NCBI GenBank assembly: GCA_018398805.1
Contig: JAGFBZ010000684.1
Span: forward strand, 372,001-436,000
Source: Hirundichthys speculiger
Lineage: Eukaryota; Chordata; Actinopteri; Beloniformes; Exocoetidae
DNA: 64,000 nucleotides
Direction: 5' to 3'
The first letter of the stretch is position 1; the number at the start of each line of letters is the position of its first letter. Under the pieces are notes generated by a model, which saw only the letters and a list, made by a program, of their open reading frames with translations, had not been told where the DNA came from and searched no databases. Position numbers and translations under genes: made by a program. This document shows positions 11,444 to 22,300 of this stretch, piece by piece.

Positions 11444-12384
11444 TTACCTCCGCCAAGGAGTTTATGTTTTTGCCTGCGTTTATCTGTCTGTTTGTTTGTC
11501 TGTGTTCAAGATAACTCAAAATGTGGATGGATTTTGATGAAATTTTCAGGAGTTGTCAGAAATGTGAAAAGGAAGAACTGATTTTATTTTGGCTGTGATC
11601 CGGAAGAAATCCTGGATTCTGGATCACTTTCAAATTTTCAATAACATTGTGGTAAATGGGGCCAAAAATTTTGTTTCTTAATATCTCCCTTAATTATTGC
11701 CCAAAACTTATGAAATTTGACTCAGGGATTGACAATGGGAACCTCTATCAACTTTCAAAGGCTGATCTGGATCTGATCCAGAAGGTAGATTTTATCACAA
11801 TCTCTATCAAAACATTGAGGTTGTTTAATTTCAATATATTGACTTTGGAAACAAATGTTGCATGAATACTTTATAGCAATATTATCTATTTTTGTGTGCG
11901 TCACAAAATAAAGGAAGATATGGTATTTTTTTAGAGGTCCCATATTGTCAGTGCTATATGTACGACTAATAGGTTACTTTTTAGGTTACCTTTTTCTTTT
12001 TTCTTTTACTATTAGACAGGGTATTTTGAAATCCCTAATTTGTAATTTGTAAATTTGTAATTTTTGTAATTTTTTGTACATTGGGCTTGCACATGTGGGC
12101 CAGAGTTATTTTGTCTAATTGTTATTCTATATTTCTATATAGTTGTATTTCTATAATCTATATTTAATTCTTGGTAAGGTGTAGTATTCAAAGTGTTAAT
12201 TTACTTATTTTATATGTAGAGTATTGTTGTTTTTATAGGATGGAGCACTGCAACGAAAGAATTTCCCGCAAGGGATTAATAAAGTATTTTCAATTCAATT
12301 CAATTCAATATTTATGGTGTAAATCGCTATATCAGGGAATTGTTGCGCTTGGCGGAGGTCTGCGCTCTCCGAGTGCTTTTCTAG
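11444..12384. mobile_element. Family A, long-form copy 2, split by a retroposon tail
   Basis: The copy starts TTACCTCCGCCAAGGAG and ends GAGTGCTTTTCTAG, the reverse orientation of the copy at 6313. Unlike the short copies it contains about 150 extra internal bases (11815-11970) that recur in the copy at 40144; these two define a long subfamily. It is interrupted at 11971-12309 by a retroposon fragment. The pre-insertion sequence can be read from the copy at 40144, where the two flanks are joined. Confidence 0.82.
11971..12309 (+). repeat. LINE/SINE 3' tail inserted in Family A
   Basis: The segment ends with GAATTTCCCGCAAGGGATTA, then ATAAAG, then an array of CAATT units. The phrase 'aatttcccc...gggattaataaag' followed by a short tandem tail is a typical 3' terminus of teleost non-LTR retroposons; a related tail occurs at 59812-59872. 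Only the 3' few hundred bases are present, the usual result of 5' truncation. A shared AAT at both junctions could be part of the target duplication. No coding sequence is recognisable. Confidence 0.7.
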
Positions 12385-14830
12385 CCTTCAAATTTATTTC
12401 CATAAGTGGATAAATTCAGAACAAAGCTCTTTGTACTGATTCACCAGACATTGTTGGCGCTCCCTTTTTACCTTTACATTAAGTATTTAGAAAAGAATGA
12501 AGCTTCCCTGTCGTCTTTCAAACCATTTCGGTTTTGTTTAGCTCTTGCCACATACATCCTGTAATTATATATAATTTTATATATTTATTTAGTTGTTATA
12601 GTATAAATAATGTGGTATTTACATCAATGCTTAGTGCCTTTAGGAGCTTGCCTGCATCTTGTGCAATTATGGCTCAGATTTTCTCAGGCTTACAGCCATA
12701 TGACTGTTGTGTATATTGCTCTAGTGATTACCTACATCTACTGACTGTTCATCTTTATTCCAGCAAGGTAATGATATTGGAGCATAAAACAAATACAAGC
12801 CATTATGTCGCCACATTTTCACTTGAACCTTTAGAGCCAAGGATCTGATCAGATACAGTCTATGATGCCAGTCGCAACAGTCTCTTCCCCTGAATCCGTC
12901 GTAGTTTCCATCATCCCTGCCAATCATCACCGAAGAAGCAGGCTGTTCTCTGGCTTTGTGGTGGTAAATTGAAAGTGTAATTTCCAACAATGAGGGCCCA
13001 GCGGTAGAGATGCAATTGCCTCGTCTAGATTCCAGAGGAAACGTGAGATAAAAATGGATGTTTCCTTCTAAATAAATAAGATGGGAAAAACAGTGGGCAA
13101 ATAACTTTTGCCTGAGGTTGGGGAAGCCTCATTGGGCAGATCATTTGGAAAAAGGGTAAGTTAAACCATTTGCTTCCCTTGTCTCTCCACGCTTTTTACT
13201 GCTCAGACTATTTCTTCATAGAATTGAAAGGGAAGTGGTAAAGGTTTAATGTGACAACGTAGAATGAGCCTTTATTTCTATGTTAAACCAAATAATGCAA
13301 TAGTTGTTTTTGTTTTTTAGAAACAGTTTCTCTTTTTCTCTCTGAAACCAAAGCTAGCACATCGGTGTTTCAGTTGCTGTGGCTGAAAACGAGAACAACA
13401 ACAAAAAAAAAAAAAGAAATTTGTGTTAGTGTTCTTGTGTGTTGCTTCACCTTCCTGAGACTGCACTTCTTAGTTTTACAAATCACTGGAAGAGGAGGAG
13501 AACGGTGTTGAAACGCTGCTCATCATTCAGTGTAGCATTAACTTAAACAAGTATTGTTTAGACATCTCTCAGATAAATGTTGTAAATTTAGCTGTACTTT
13601 AGCACAACATTCATTTTTCATTATAAAATGTGAATGCCATTTGCTCGGATTGCCTACCAAGGAACGGGATTTATCGAGTTTTTCGCTGCAAGATTAATCT
13701 AAACATTCCAAACTCATTTACGATCCCAAGTGCCTTTTTGCTCCCCCAAATGTGGTCTTTGCTGATTTCACTACAAATGACTGTTGTCAAAATAATGGCA
13801 TACAGATTAGGACTTTGCATTTGTTTTCGTGAGTGAGGCTGTGGCTGAGCTAATGAACAGCAGAGGCATTCTCATTATAATCTAACTTTATTTCACAACA
13901 AACATTCTTGAGAAGAATTCTCATTTCCCGTCTTTCAATGTGGCATAAGTTTCTATTGTCATAAACAAATGTCATGTTGTTCGGTTATTTATCCACAGTA
14001 TTAGTAATATCCATAATACACTGACAAATTATGCAATGAAATGTATTTCTTTATGTACTGCCAGAGGCAGGAGATAAAATCCAGATCAGGCTGCACAGAT
14101 ACAGCAGTGTTTCATATAACAGACCAGAGGCGATGCTACGTGGTAATGAAAAAGATGACATTTATCACAGAGATTTCTCCTTTGTCTCTTTAAAAACTGA
14201 CCTTTTATATTAACAGATGAAATCTTATAAACACCAGATGTTTTCTGCGGCTAAATATACAAAATACAATTGACACTAATTCCAATCATCTGTGTGCACT
14301 TCAGTGCTGCCGCGCATGGAAGCGTATATTTTGCTAGATGGGGTGTTGCGGCGAGCTACGTGGATCTGAAATGACCTTCTGAGCCCCGAGGCAAACTTTC
14401 TACATGAGAGAGACGTGTAGAGAGCTAAAAGGTGCTGCACTATTAACAGTTTTGAGAACAGTACACTTCCCTACCAGTGTTATCACAATGAAGAAAATGA
14501 AAATGAAGTTTTTTTTGTTTTTTTTTGCTGTACTTGGACGGCTCACACGATGCCTTTTTGTCATAGGGTGGTGAAGCTTCTGCTGTTGCAATCTCTGTTT
14601 TGGCTTTGAACTGATAACAGGCGAGTGTAGCAGCTGTTAGTGAAGCAGCTGGTCACTAGTTCTGGTCTTCTGGTGTAAATCACATCCTCTTCTTTTTACC
14701 ATTTGTTCACTTAGTGTTCGTTTTGTCTCTTGCTTAGCTAAAATGGTCTTTATAGGCTTACATCTGAGCATTCCTCCATTTCTTTTGTCTTCTTCATTTG
14801 TATATTGTGTAATGCTTTGTACATTTACAT
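12385..14830. other. Unique DNA, no gene recognised
   Basis: No known repeat is visible apart from short A and T runs. Frames of 104 codons (12534-12848, +) and 89 codons (12721-12990, -) overlap antisense to each other and match no domain. Confidence 0.5.
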
Positions 14831-14870
14831 GGGCCACCTGCCCTAACCACTGCGCAACCGGGCGGCCCAT
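14831..14870 (-). repeat. tRNA-like SINE head fragment
   Basis: Read on the minus strand the segment gives CGCCCGGTTGCGCAGTGGTT followed by AGGGCAGG, which resembles the box A half of a tRNA-derived SINE. No box B-like partner or acceptor stem is visible, so it is not a functional tRNA gene, only a fragment. Confidence 0.4.
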
Positions 14871-14910
14871 GCGCTGCCTTTTTAAATGACTATAGTATGT
14901 TTGGCTTTAA

Positions 14911-15671
14911 GTTCCGTGGTTTTAGTTATTCGTGGATTTTTTTCAGAAATATATAATATAAAAAAAAAAAAATCAAGAAAAAATTGCGGGAACATCACAG
15001 GATGTTGTGCGCGTTCTCTCGCAGCAAAGAAATGTTGTGAGCCAGCCTGGCCTCTTTAAGAAGGTAGCCTTATGAGTAATGATGTGGCCTTATGGGTAAT
15101 GTAGTGTGTGTGTCGTGGGACGGCTAGAGATGCGCGGTTGAACCGCGCACCCGCGGGCGGAGCGGATAATCCGCATATCGGGCGGACGACTCGTCAAAAA
15201 ATAAAACTTTAATTAAATTCGGGCGGCTTGCGGTTGAAGCACTCAAATAATAATAATAAGAAAAAATATTTTACATATTATTAAAAAGGATGGCGGGTCG
15301 GTTCGGTTTTGAAAATTGGTGAAAAAACGTTCCTGCAAATGGATAGCGAGCGGATAGAGATTTTAAGAAGCGGTTGCGGGTTAAAATATACGTCATCCGC
15401 GCATCTCTAGGGACGGCAGAATGAAAACGAGGTTAGATGAAAGAGCGGTTTCTTTACTACGGTTCAGAGACCAGAGGCTGTAAAGGTAACAGAAAGACCA
15501 CAGTTGAGCCTTTGTTTTGTTTCGCCGCAGTGCCTCGCTACTTTTTTGTGGTTTTTAAACATATTTTAAACACATTATTTAGACTCGGGGGGCTCCGGCT
15601 CCAGTTTGTGGATTTTGATTCTCGCGGGGGGGCACTGGTCCCCATTAACTGCGAAAAATAAGAGATCACTG
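14911..15671 (+). mobile_element. Tigger/mariner-type element, copy 1, with nested hAT
   Basis: The right end reads GCGAAAAATAAGAGATCACTG, followed by TA at 15672-15673, the expected target dinucleotide. The left end (about 14911) is degraded but aligns with the copy at 52872 through TTTTAGTTATT and CAGAAATATATAAT. The body aligns with copies at 44125 and 52872; a middle block present in both of those is missing here (after about 15440). A hAT element is inserted at 15125-15409. No intact transposase frame was found, so the family here is probably non-autonomous. Placement in the Tigger/pogo branch rests on the terminal CAGTGATC...CGC pattern. Confidence 0.75.
15125..15409. mobile_element. 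285-bp hAT miniature element nested in a Tigger-type copy
   Basis: The 8-mer GGGACGGC flanks the element on both sides (15117-15124 and 15410-15417). Termini TAGAGATGCGCGG and CCGCGCATCTCTA are perfect 13-base inverted repeats. The paralogous copy at 53051-53058 carries GGGACGGC once and uninterrupted, which is the empty site. The inside is rich in short inverted CG words (GCGGATAATCCGC) and has no coding frame. Confidence 0.95.
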
Positions 15672-15673
15672 TA

Positions 15674-17600
15674 GATTCACTCTTATTGTCAATTTAAAGT
15701 CGAAATAATGTATGCCTTTAAATCAAATATCAGTCTGTGTTAATTTAACATAATCTATGGGCAAGACTTAAAATCTAAGAATTAGGATATGAATTTTTGA
15801 AGTGATCATAAAGATTAAAATAATTATTAGCTTTGTGACCAGGGCTGCCGTAGAGGACGGACAAAAAAGTAAAATGCTGTTGAACAAAATAGTGCAGATT
15901 AACAATGATCAAACAAAAAAAAAGGGAGAAAAGAGAGGTGGTGGTGGTGGTGGGGGGGGAACTCTTTCTTCTTTTCTTTTTTTTTAAACTAGTGTAATGA
16001 CCCTTTTTAAAAGAACATCTCTGGGTGTCACTCTCAATTAACATCTATTGTCTTGATGGAAGTGGCAAGTTGTCACCCAAGGGAGGGGGGGAAAGAAAGA
16101 AAAAACAAACATGGTTTTCTCCCCATTTACCCTAAAGGTTCAAAAAGGCTACAGACTGTTTTTTTTTTTTTTTTTCATGGCAAACGCTCACTGCTTCCCC
16201 GACTCTGCCTCTCCTCTGCCAGATAGCCCAGAGGCTGCCAGAAGGGAAGCTATTGATTATTTATCTCACAAGATGGACTCTGTGATGCTCTGGCAGAACA
16301 TATAGCACAGGAAAAGACCATCTGACTAGAAACATACAATGTTTACCTCCTGGGTGCAATCCATTAAATATGCTGCTTTGATGGTGTCAGCAAGAAAGCC
16401 TTCACTCCATCCTTTGTGAAATGAATTGCAGCAATATAAACACAACTGGCGACAAACATTTGTGTTGGGGAGCTGTAGCTGGAGGGAAATAACAGCAAAG
16501 TAAAAATCGAAAAATTTAAGGTAATGCTTTTTAACGCTGCAGCATTGGTAGGGACACATGAGATGTTTGTGCAATTGTGTACAGAATTGTTGACATTTGT
16601 ATTGTGAGCCACACGTCTGACAAGCACAGAGCATCGATGCTTTGACAAGCCCTATACATTACTTGTGATAAAGTATATATTTTTCAGGTTTTTCTGCTCT
16701 CGGCCATTAAGCAGAAGGAAGATTAATTGATCCCCACAGTTGCCAGACAAGCCAATAGGTCATGAAGCCGGGCCACTTAGCTTTTTCACCACTTGCTATC
16801 ATTTTCCTCCTAAAGAACCATCAGCAACAGCGAAGGGGAAAAACTAAGGGCATGATTTCAGTCAATACATTACGTCAGATGGCTACTCTCGTCATTGTGA
16901 GTGGACAAAAGAAAGACTCTTGTTAATGTGAAAATCTGCTGTGAGGATGCAACATATGAAAATAGTTAATTACCATAAAATGATGATAGTTCCCCTATTC
17001 TGATTTGACAGTTCTAAAATGATGCTACGGTAAACTTAAACAGGCTATGATTTTTTTTTTTTTGGGAGGGATATATAAAAACTCTAAGTATAATGTTAAA
17101 ATTCATAAATTCATTTGTAGTGGTTTCTTGGCAAAACATTCCACCAAAATCAGAATACACATCCTGTTTAAAGCTCTGAACAGATGGAACAGAAGGAGAA
17201 AAAAAAAAACTAAATTAGTACTTTCCTAACTGTAGCAGATAAAATCAATAACTTGTTGGCTGTCAGCTTACTCACTATCAACATTTCTTGAGAGAACTTC
17301 ATTTCATACTTTTTCACGGACTGACTGATAAGAGTTAGCGTTTTAAAGATAACTTGATGACGGAATGATTTGAAGGCAGGGGAAGGAGATTCCTTGGAGA
17401 TGGTGAGTTTTTTCTTATCACACAGAAAAATTGCAGTGCAATCAGGAATAGGACTCCGTCATGATTAGGTTTATGGTTGTAACTATGTTTCAGTTGTTGG
17501 TATGGGTCAGTCAAACATCCAGATGAATGCCAGAACCAGTGTCTTGTATGTTTTAGATGTTTTCCTACTCTAATAGACCTGATGCAAATGAACATGTGCC
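15674..17600. other. Unique DNA, no gene recognised
   Basis: Contains a GGT/G run near 15938-15960 and poly-T near 16160. The stretches 16185-16320 and 16680-16880 have mixed, complex word content with little decay and could be conserved non-coding DNA; a single sequence cannot confirm this. Two overlapping minus-strand frames near 16326-16648 (102 and 94 codons) read the same DNA in different frames and are not supported. Confidence 0.5.
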
Positions 17601-17619
17601 AGTAGCTTTGAGTTGACCT

Positions 17620-18125
17620 CCAGAATTGTCTTCCACGGTCTCATTGAGTTCTGGATGAAGTGTCCTGTTGATCTAATACAGCTTCAGGCACTCCAGTATC
17701 CTTTTGTGCAGCATTGAGTCATGCACTTTCTTGTAATCAATCCAGGCAGTGCACAGTGTGGTGCTCCTAGACTTGTGGTCCCAAGCAACTGCCCTGTCCA
17801 CTAGCAATTGATGCTTGGCCCCCAATGGTGTTATTGCCAATCCCCTTCTGTGCTTTGCTCATGTATACCTGATAGGAGTTTCTATGTGCTGCTGAGGCAG
17901 GTTTTAGGCTGGTAGTTGGATATTATCATTCCATTCTGGGGTTCTTTCATGTCCAGCTGTCCAGCCTTGAGTTAGCCACCTTGGGTGGGTTACTGACCTT
18001 AGCAATTGGTTCATTTGTGCTGCTTGGCATTCAAGGAGTTCATCATTAGATAGGGATATATAAACCATGGTCTGGTTATAAACCAGATTCTGCTCCCATC
18101 CAGAAGACCAGTAAAGAGCTTGAGG
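17620..18125 (-). pseudogene. LINE reverse-transcriptase 5' part, inverted
   Basis: Read on the minus strand, this encodes broken pieces of a non-LTR retrotransposon reverse transcriptase. Recognisable pieces, in protein order, are QAAQMNQLL...THPRWLTQG (about 18045-17965), SKAQKGIG (about 17860), and HQLLVDRAVAW...TAWIDYKKVHDSMLHKRI (about 17820-17700), the last being the conserved palm region around motif A. Frameshifts and stops separate them. The order runs 5' to 3' toward lower coordinates, while the downstream part of the same protein lies on the plus strand from 18126. The catalytic YADD region falls in the missing portion. In the intact family this protein is made of RT, a zinc finger and a restriction-like nuclease. 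Confidence 0.8.
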
Positions 18126-19330
18126 CATGGCTTACCCACAAATCAGGGTTGCCAGGGAGGTTCAAGGCCTGGATTTACCAGCATTCCATCTTGCCACAGA
18201 TCCTGTGGTTCCTACTGGTGTACACAGTTCCCAGAACAACAGCCGAGGCCATTGAGAGAAAGATCAGCAGCTACCTGCGTAGATGGCTCAGTTTACCACG
18301 CAGTTTGAGCAGCTCCGCTCTCTATGGCACCAGCAATGTCCTGCAGCTTCCAATCAGTGGCCTCACTGAAGAGTTCATGGTGATCAGAACACAGAAAGCA
18401 TTGCAGTACAGGGAATCCAGAGAGCCAAAGGGTGGTTTTGGCCTGTATCCAGGTACGTACAGGCAGGAAATGGAGTCCAGACAAAGCTCTGGAGGTGGGT
18501 AAGTCACGACTGAGGCAGAAGGTGCTGGTGGGGTCTGTAGCCACAGGACATGCGGGCATTGGCTATTTCCCAGCAACCTGTGTTGAAAACATCAAAGCCA
18601 AAGAGCAGCAACGTCTCGTTCAGGAGGAAGTGTGGGCAAACATGGAGGAAGCGTAAGCGAGCAGGATGGTGGGAATGGGACATCAAGGAACAGGGGCTAA
18701 ATGGAAGAAAGTTCTGCAAAGGAAGATCACCAGGTGAGTTATCTGGAAAACAGATTTACATCACATCAGGTTCTTATTGCAGGCTGTTTATGACGTCCTA
18801 TCAAGTCCAGCCAACCTCCACGTCTGGGGCAAAACCGAAACACCAGCTTGTCCCCAATGTTCAGGGCAGGGATCCTTAGAATGCCTCATCAGCAGCTGCC
18901 AGAAAGCCCTTGGAGACGGGCACTATCGCTGGCACCACAACCAGGTGCTTAGGGCAGCTGCTAATAGCCTAGCCACCGCTATCAGCACCAACAGAGGTCA
19001 CCACAGGCCAAAGACCATCATGTTCCTTAGAACTCTAGAGGTGGGTTGCTGAGGATTTTCATGGCGTTCACTCAGTAAAGTGTTCACGTTGCTGGGCCTC
19101 AAAGGCAAAGAGGGAGGCTATCAAATCTGCAACAGAAGCCGCAGAGAACGCCACAAGGTGGCTATGGATCAAGAGGGCAGAGTTGTGGGGAAATGTTGCT
19201 TGGACACAGGCTGGGATCAGTCGGGTCGCCTGGGCAAGGGTGTCTGATGTTGAAAGACCCGAAACACCTAATGACTCCAGGATACATTACTGATGTGTCC
19301 CAGCGCATCTGCACGATATATCTTTCACCC
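18126..19330 (+). pseudogene. LINE ORF 3' part (thumb and zinc finger), frameshifted
   Basis: Plus-strand pieces carry the C-terminal half of the same LINE protein: GLPGRFKAWIYQ through ERKISSYLRRWL and SALYGTSNVLQLPISGLTEE (18149-18460), RTGRKW to EEVWANMEEA (about 18460-18656), and from 18777 QAVYDVLSSPANLHVWGK then CPQCSGQGSLE. At least two frameshifts separate these. The zinc-finger block has C25, C28 and C41 (counted from 18777), but the usual histidine is Cys36. After KTIMFLR (about 19030) the frame jumps to a far C-terminal block (EAIKSATEAAENATRWLW, about 19110-19165 in another frame), so the restriction-like nuclease domain appears deleted. The 3' boundary is approximate. Confidence 0.8.
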
Positions 19331-22300
19331 GTGGTAAGAATTAAGGTTTGTGGCATTTTGTGCTACGTAGGTCTTCTGTGTTATTAAGAAAGCGGCTTGT
19401 ATGAGCAGTGCGTCCGCAATGTAAAGCAATTATACAGATAAATCATCAATACAGATGAAGCCAGGGTTGTGGGTCCTTCAGTAACCCTGATGCTTGAAGC
19501 TGGTGTGCTTTTGGACTTTGTTCTGGTCTGTAATAACCCTTCATATATTTGTCAAGCATTCTGCTCTCAAACACCTAATTGCCTTTCACTTCTCTTTCTT
19601 CTCCTTTTTTTTTTGAATGCAACACTAAATTTGTAACACATTTATAAACAAACAGACCTACAGACCTTTTACACATTTATTCCTAATGTTTTGGATGTTT
19701 TTGAACACAGCATGGTTGTTAGAGTTGCTCAAATGCTTACACCTTAATGTGCATTAAATTCATGAGCTATCTGTTAACCAAGGATCCTTGACAGGTGATG
19801 ATGTGTTATTGATTTTAAATTCACCTGTTGGTGGTTTCTATGAGCTAGTTCATCTAGGTAAAAAAAAAAAAATAAAAAAAAGCAAAAGTCAAAGGTTTTT
19901 TTTTCCTGGCTTTCTCTGACCAAAATTGCAATGCAATTACATTTCCCATTACTTTATGTGACAGCATTTCCATGGAAACTAAATTCCTACCATAAAAACT
20001 TTTGGAACAATATGACATAAGGGCAGCCATAATTGTAGGTTGTGGGTGCTAACTGCTCCGGCTCTGCTCTGGTGATTTTTCATATGAAATTGCACCTCTG
20101 CATGCTGTCTGAGGTAGCAACTTGGCTTTTTAACTGTAGGAAAAAGAGGCTTATGAATATATTGATCATTCATATTCTGTTGGGGGGGAAAAAAAAAAAC
20201 AAACGCAGCAGGAGGAAGCTTGTAAAGGTGGTAGACTTTAAACAGGACAGTCTTTTTTTCTTTTTTCAATTAAACATGCACCCGTGTTTCTCATCTTTGT
20301 AAAAAGTTAAAGTGTTTGGCATGTTACAGATTGACTTGCATTTTAAATGACCCAAAAAAAACCAAAAAAAAACCCACAATAGATATAGATCTATATGTTC
20401 TCAGTACATAATGTTCTTTTAGATTTATTTTGCTGTTTTGTTTGTAGTGTGCTTCATACAGATGTTTGCAGCCAGCTTTATCACTACTTGACATTCAATA
20501 AGCTCATAACTTCATAACCTTGTGTAATAAAAGGTCATATCTTTTATAATTGGCCTTTGAGAATAAATAAAAGTACTACAGTATTGAATTTAACCTTACC
20601 AGGTTAGGTAAATTACATTTGTAACTAGCAATATGTGTTGCAAAATCTGGACATTTGAACTAGGTTTTGACACATTTACCACATGTATCACTGATTACTG
20701 AGGTTTTAATGTATAACAGTCTGTTAAACTTATTGTTGTTGGGTTAGCTGAAACATCAAATGCAAATTTGATGTCATACAATCATTGCTTGATGTTCTGA
20801 GAGCACATGAAATCATTTTTGCCATCATTACCACACATTACCCACAGCCTGAACAGTAAACACACATGGGTTGCTTTTTTTTCATGCTCGGATTGGGTCA
20901 AATTTAAATACAGGAAGAACCTCAGATGTTTTATGAATATGTGTTGTCATAAAACATCTTCTGGTATTTTAATCATTCTGGCCAGATATAAGGGAAATAA
21001 GTTATCTAGTCAAGTTGATCCCTAGAATAACATTGAAAAGAGGCCTGGGTTCCACCGTTTATCTTAGGATTTTGTGGATTTTATAGTTTTTTCTAACTTT
21101 CTAAGAACACTATCAAACATATGTGCTGAGAAAAGGCAGCGAGTTGTTAAAACTAAGAGTCTCCCACACTGTTGAACTAAGATAATTCAGTCCTCGCTTT
21201 GTTCTCTTTCTGTGACTCTCATCCTTTACCTCTCTCTTGTGCACTATTTTACTTTATTCCCATCTCTCTTCCTCTCACCACTGCTGCCTCCTCATTTCTT
21301 TCTGCAAGACCTTGGAGGGTTCTGCAATTATGTGTTGGGTGCTCAGAAAAAGGGATCACTCCAGTGAAATAAATCGCTCCATAACAGCTGCGGTGAAATG
21401 GTGCTAATTGCCGATTGATTCGGAGCAGAGGTAGCAGATATCTGCAATGCAGAGCCGCATCTGCCACTCTCTCCTCATCACTCCCTCTCTGATTATCTAT
21501 TGTTCAGACTGTTTACTTTGTAGTGATGAGTAGTAAATGGCAGGTTAAGGAAGCTAAGGGGGCCAGACACCAAATTGGTTCTCTCTCAAAAGGACGGAGT
21601 GTAAAATTAGACATAATTAACTCACCCCTTAGGCAGATTCGTCAAACCTCATGGAGATGGGAGAGATGCAAATTAGCTGCTAAGACACACACTATATACA
21701 AAAACAGTGATTAAACAGCCTTGTACAGGAGCTCCAGCTAGTTTCGATTGATTGGGAGGAAATCAGCCAATAAAGAACTCACTGGCTCATGAGTTCCTCT
21801 TTATTTTCATTTTTATAGTTTTTAGATTTAGTTGGATTGTACAGACTTATTTTCTGTGCAAAACTAAAGACAGTCCAGTTAGGTGTTGGAACGTTATTTT
21901 TTTTGAAACGTGGCAGTCCAGCAGCAAAGAAGTGATTTGAATTGATTTGATGACTGACAAACTCGCCCAATTCTGTGCTTGAAATGAAATATTACCTGAC
22001 ACACACGAGCAAGTCAAGCTAATGGTATACTGAAACTTCAGCCGCTGTCACCTTGCAGTGGTGCTTTCAAAAATCAAAAACATTGCTGTCAAATAATTGA
22101 TTTAAGTGTCGTATCATTGCAACTATATTTGACAACATCCCTGCCCAGACTGTCTTCAGTTTGTGACGACAGTCTGCATTTTTGCCCTAGGCCATCACAC
22201 ATAGGGAGGCTAGTCCCTCAAATGTTTTAAATGCCCACTATTTCTAGGAAGGAAAGAAAAAAGACACTGTATTCAGTTATTTAAATGTAACCGGTGAGTA

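Noticed and set aside
14831..14870. tRNA gene
   Set aside because: Only a box A-like half is present; no cloverleaf, box B or terminator follows.
16326..16648. Overlapping 102- and 94-codon minus-strand frames
   Set aside because: They are two frames of one stretch with no domain; at most one could be real and neither has support.
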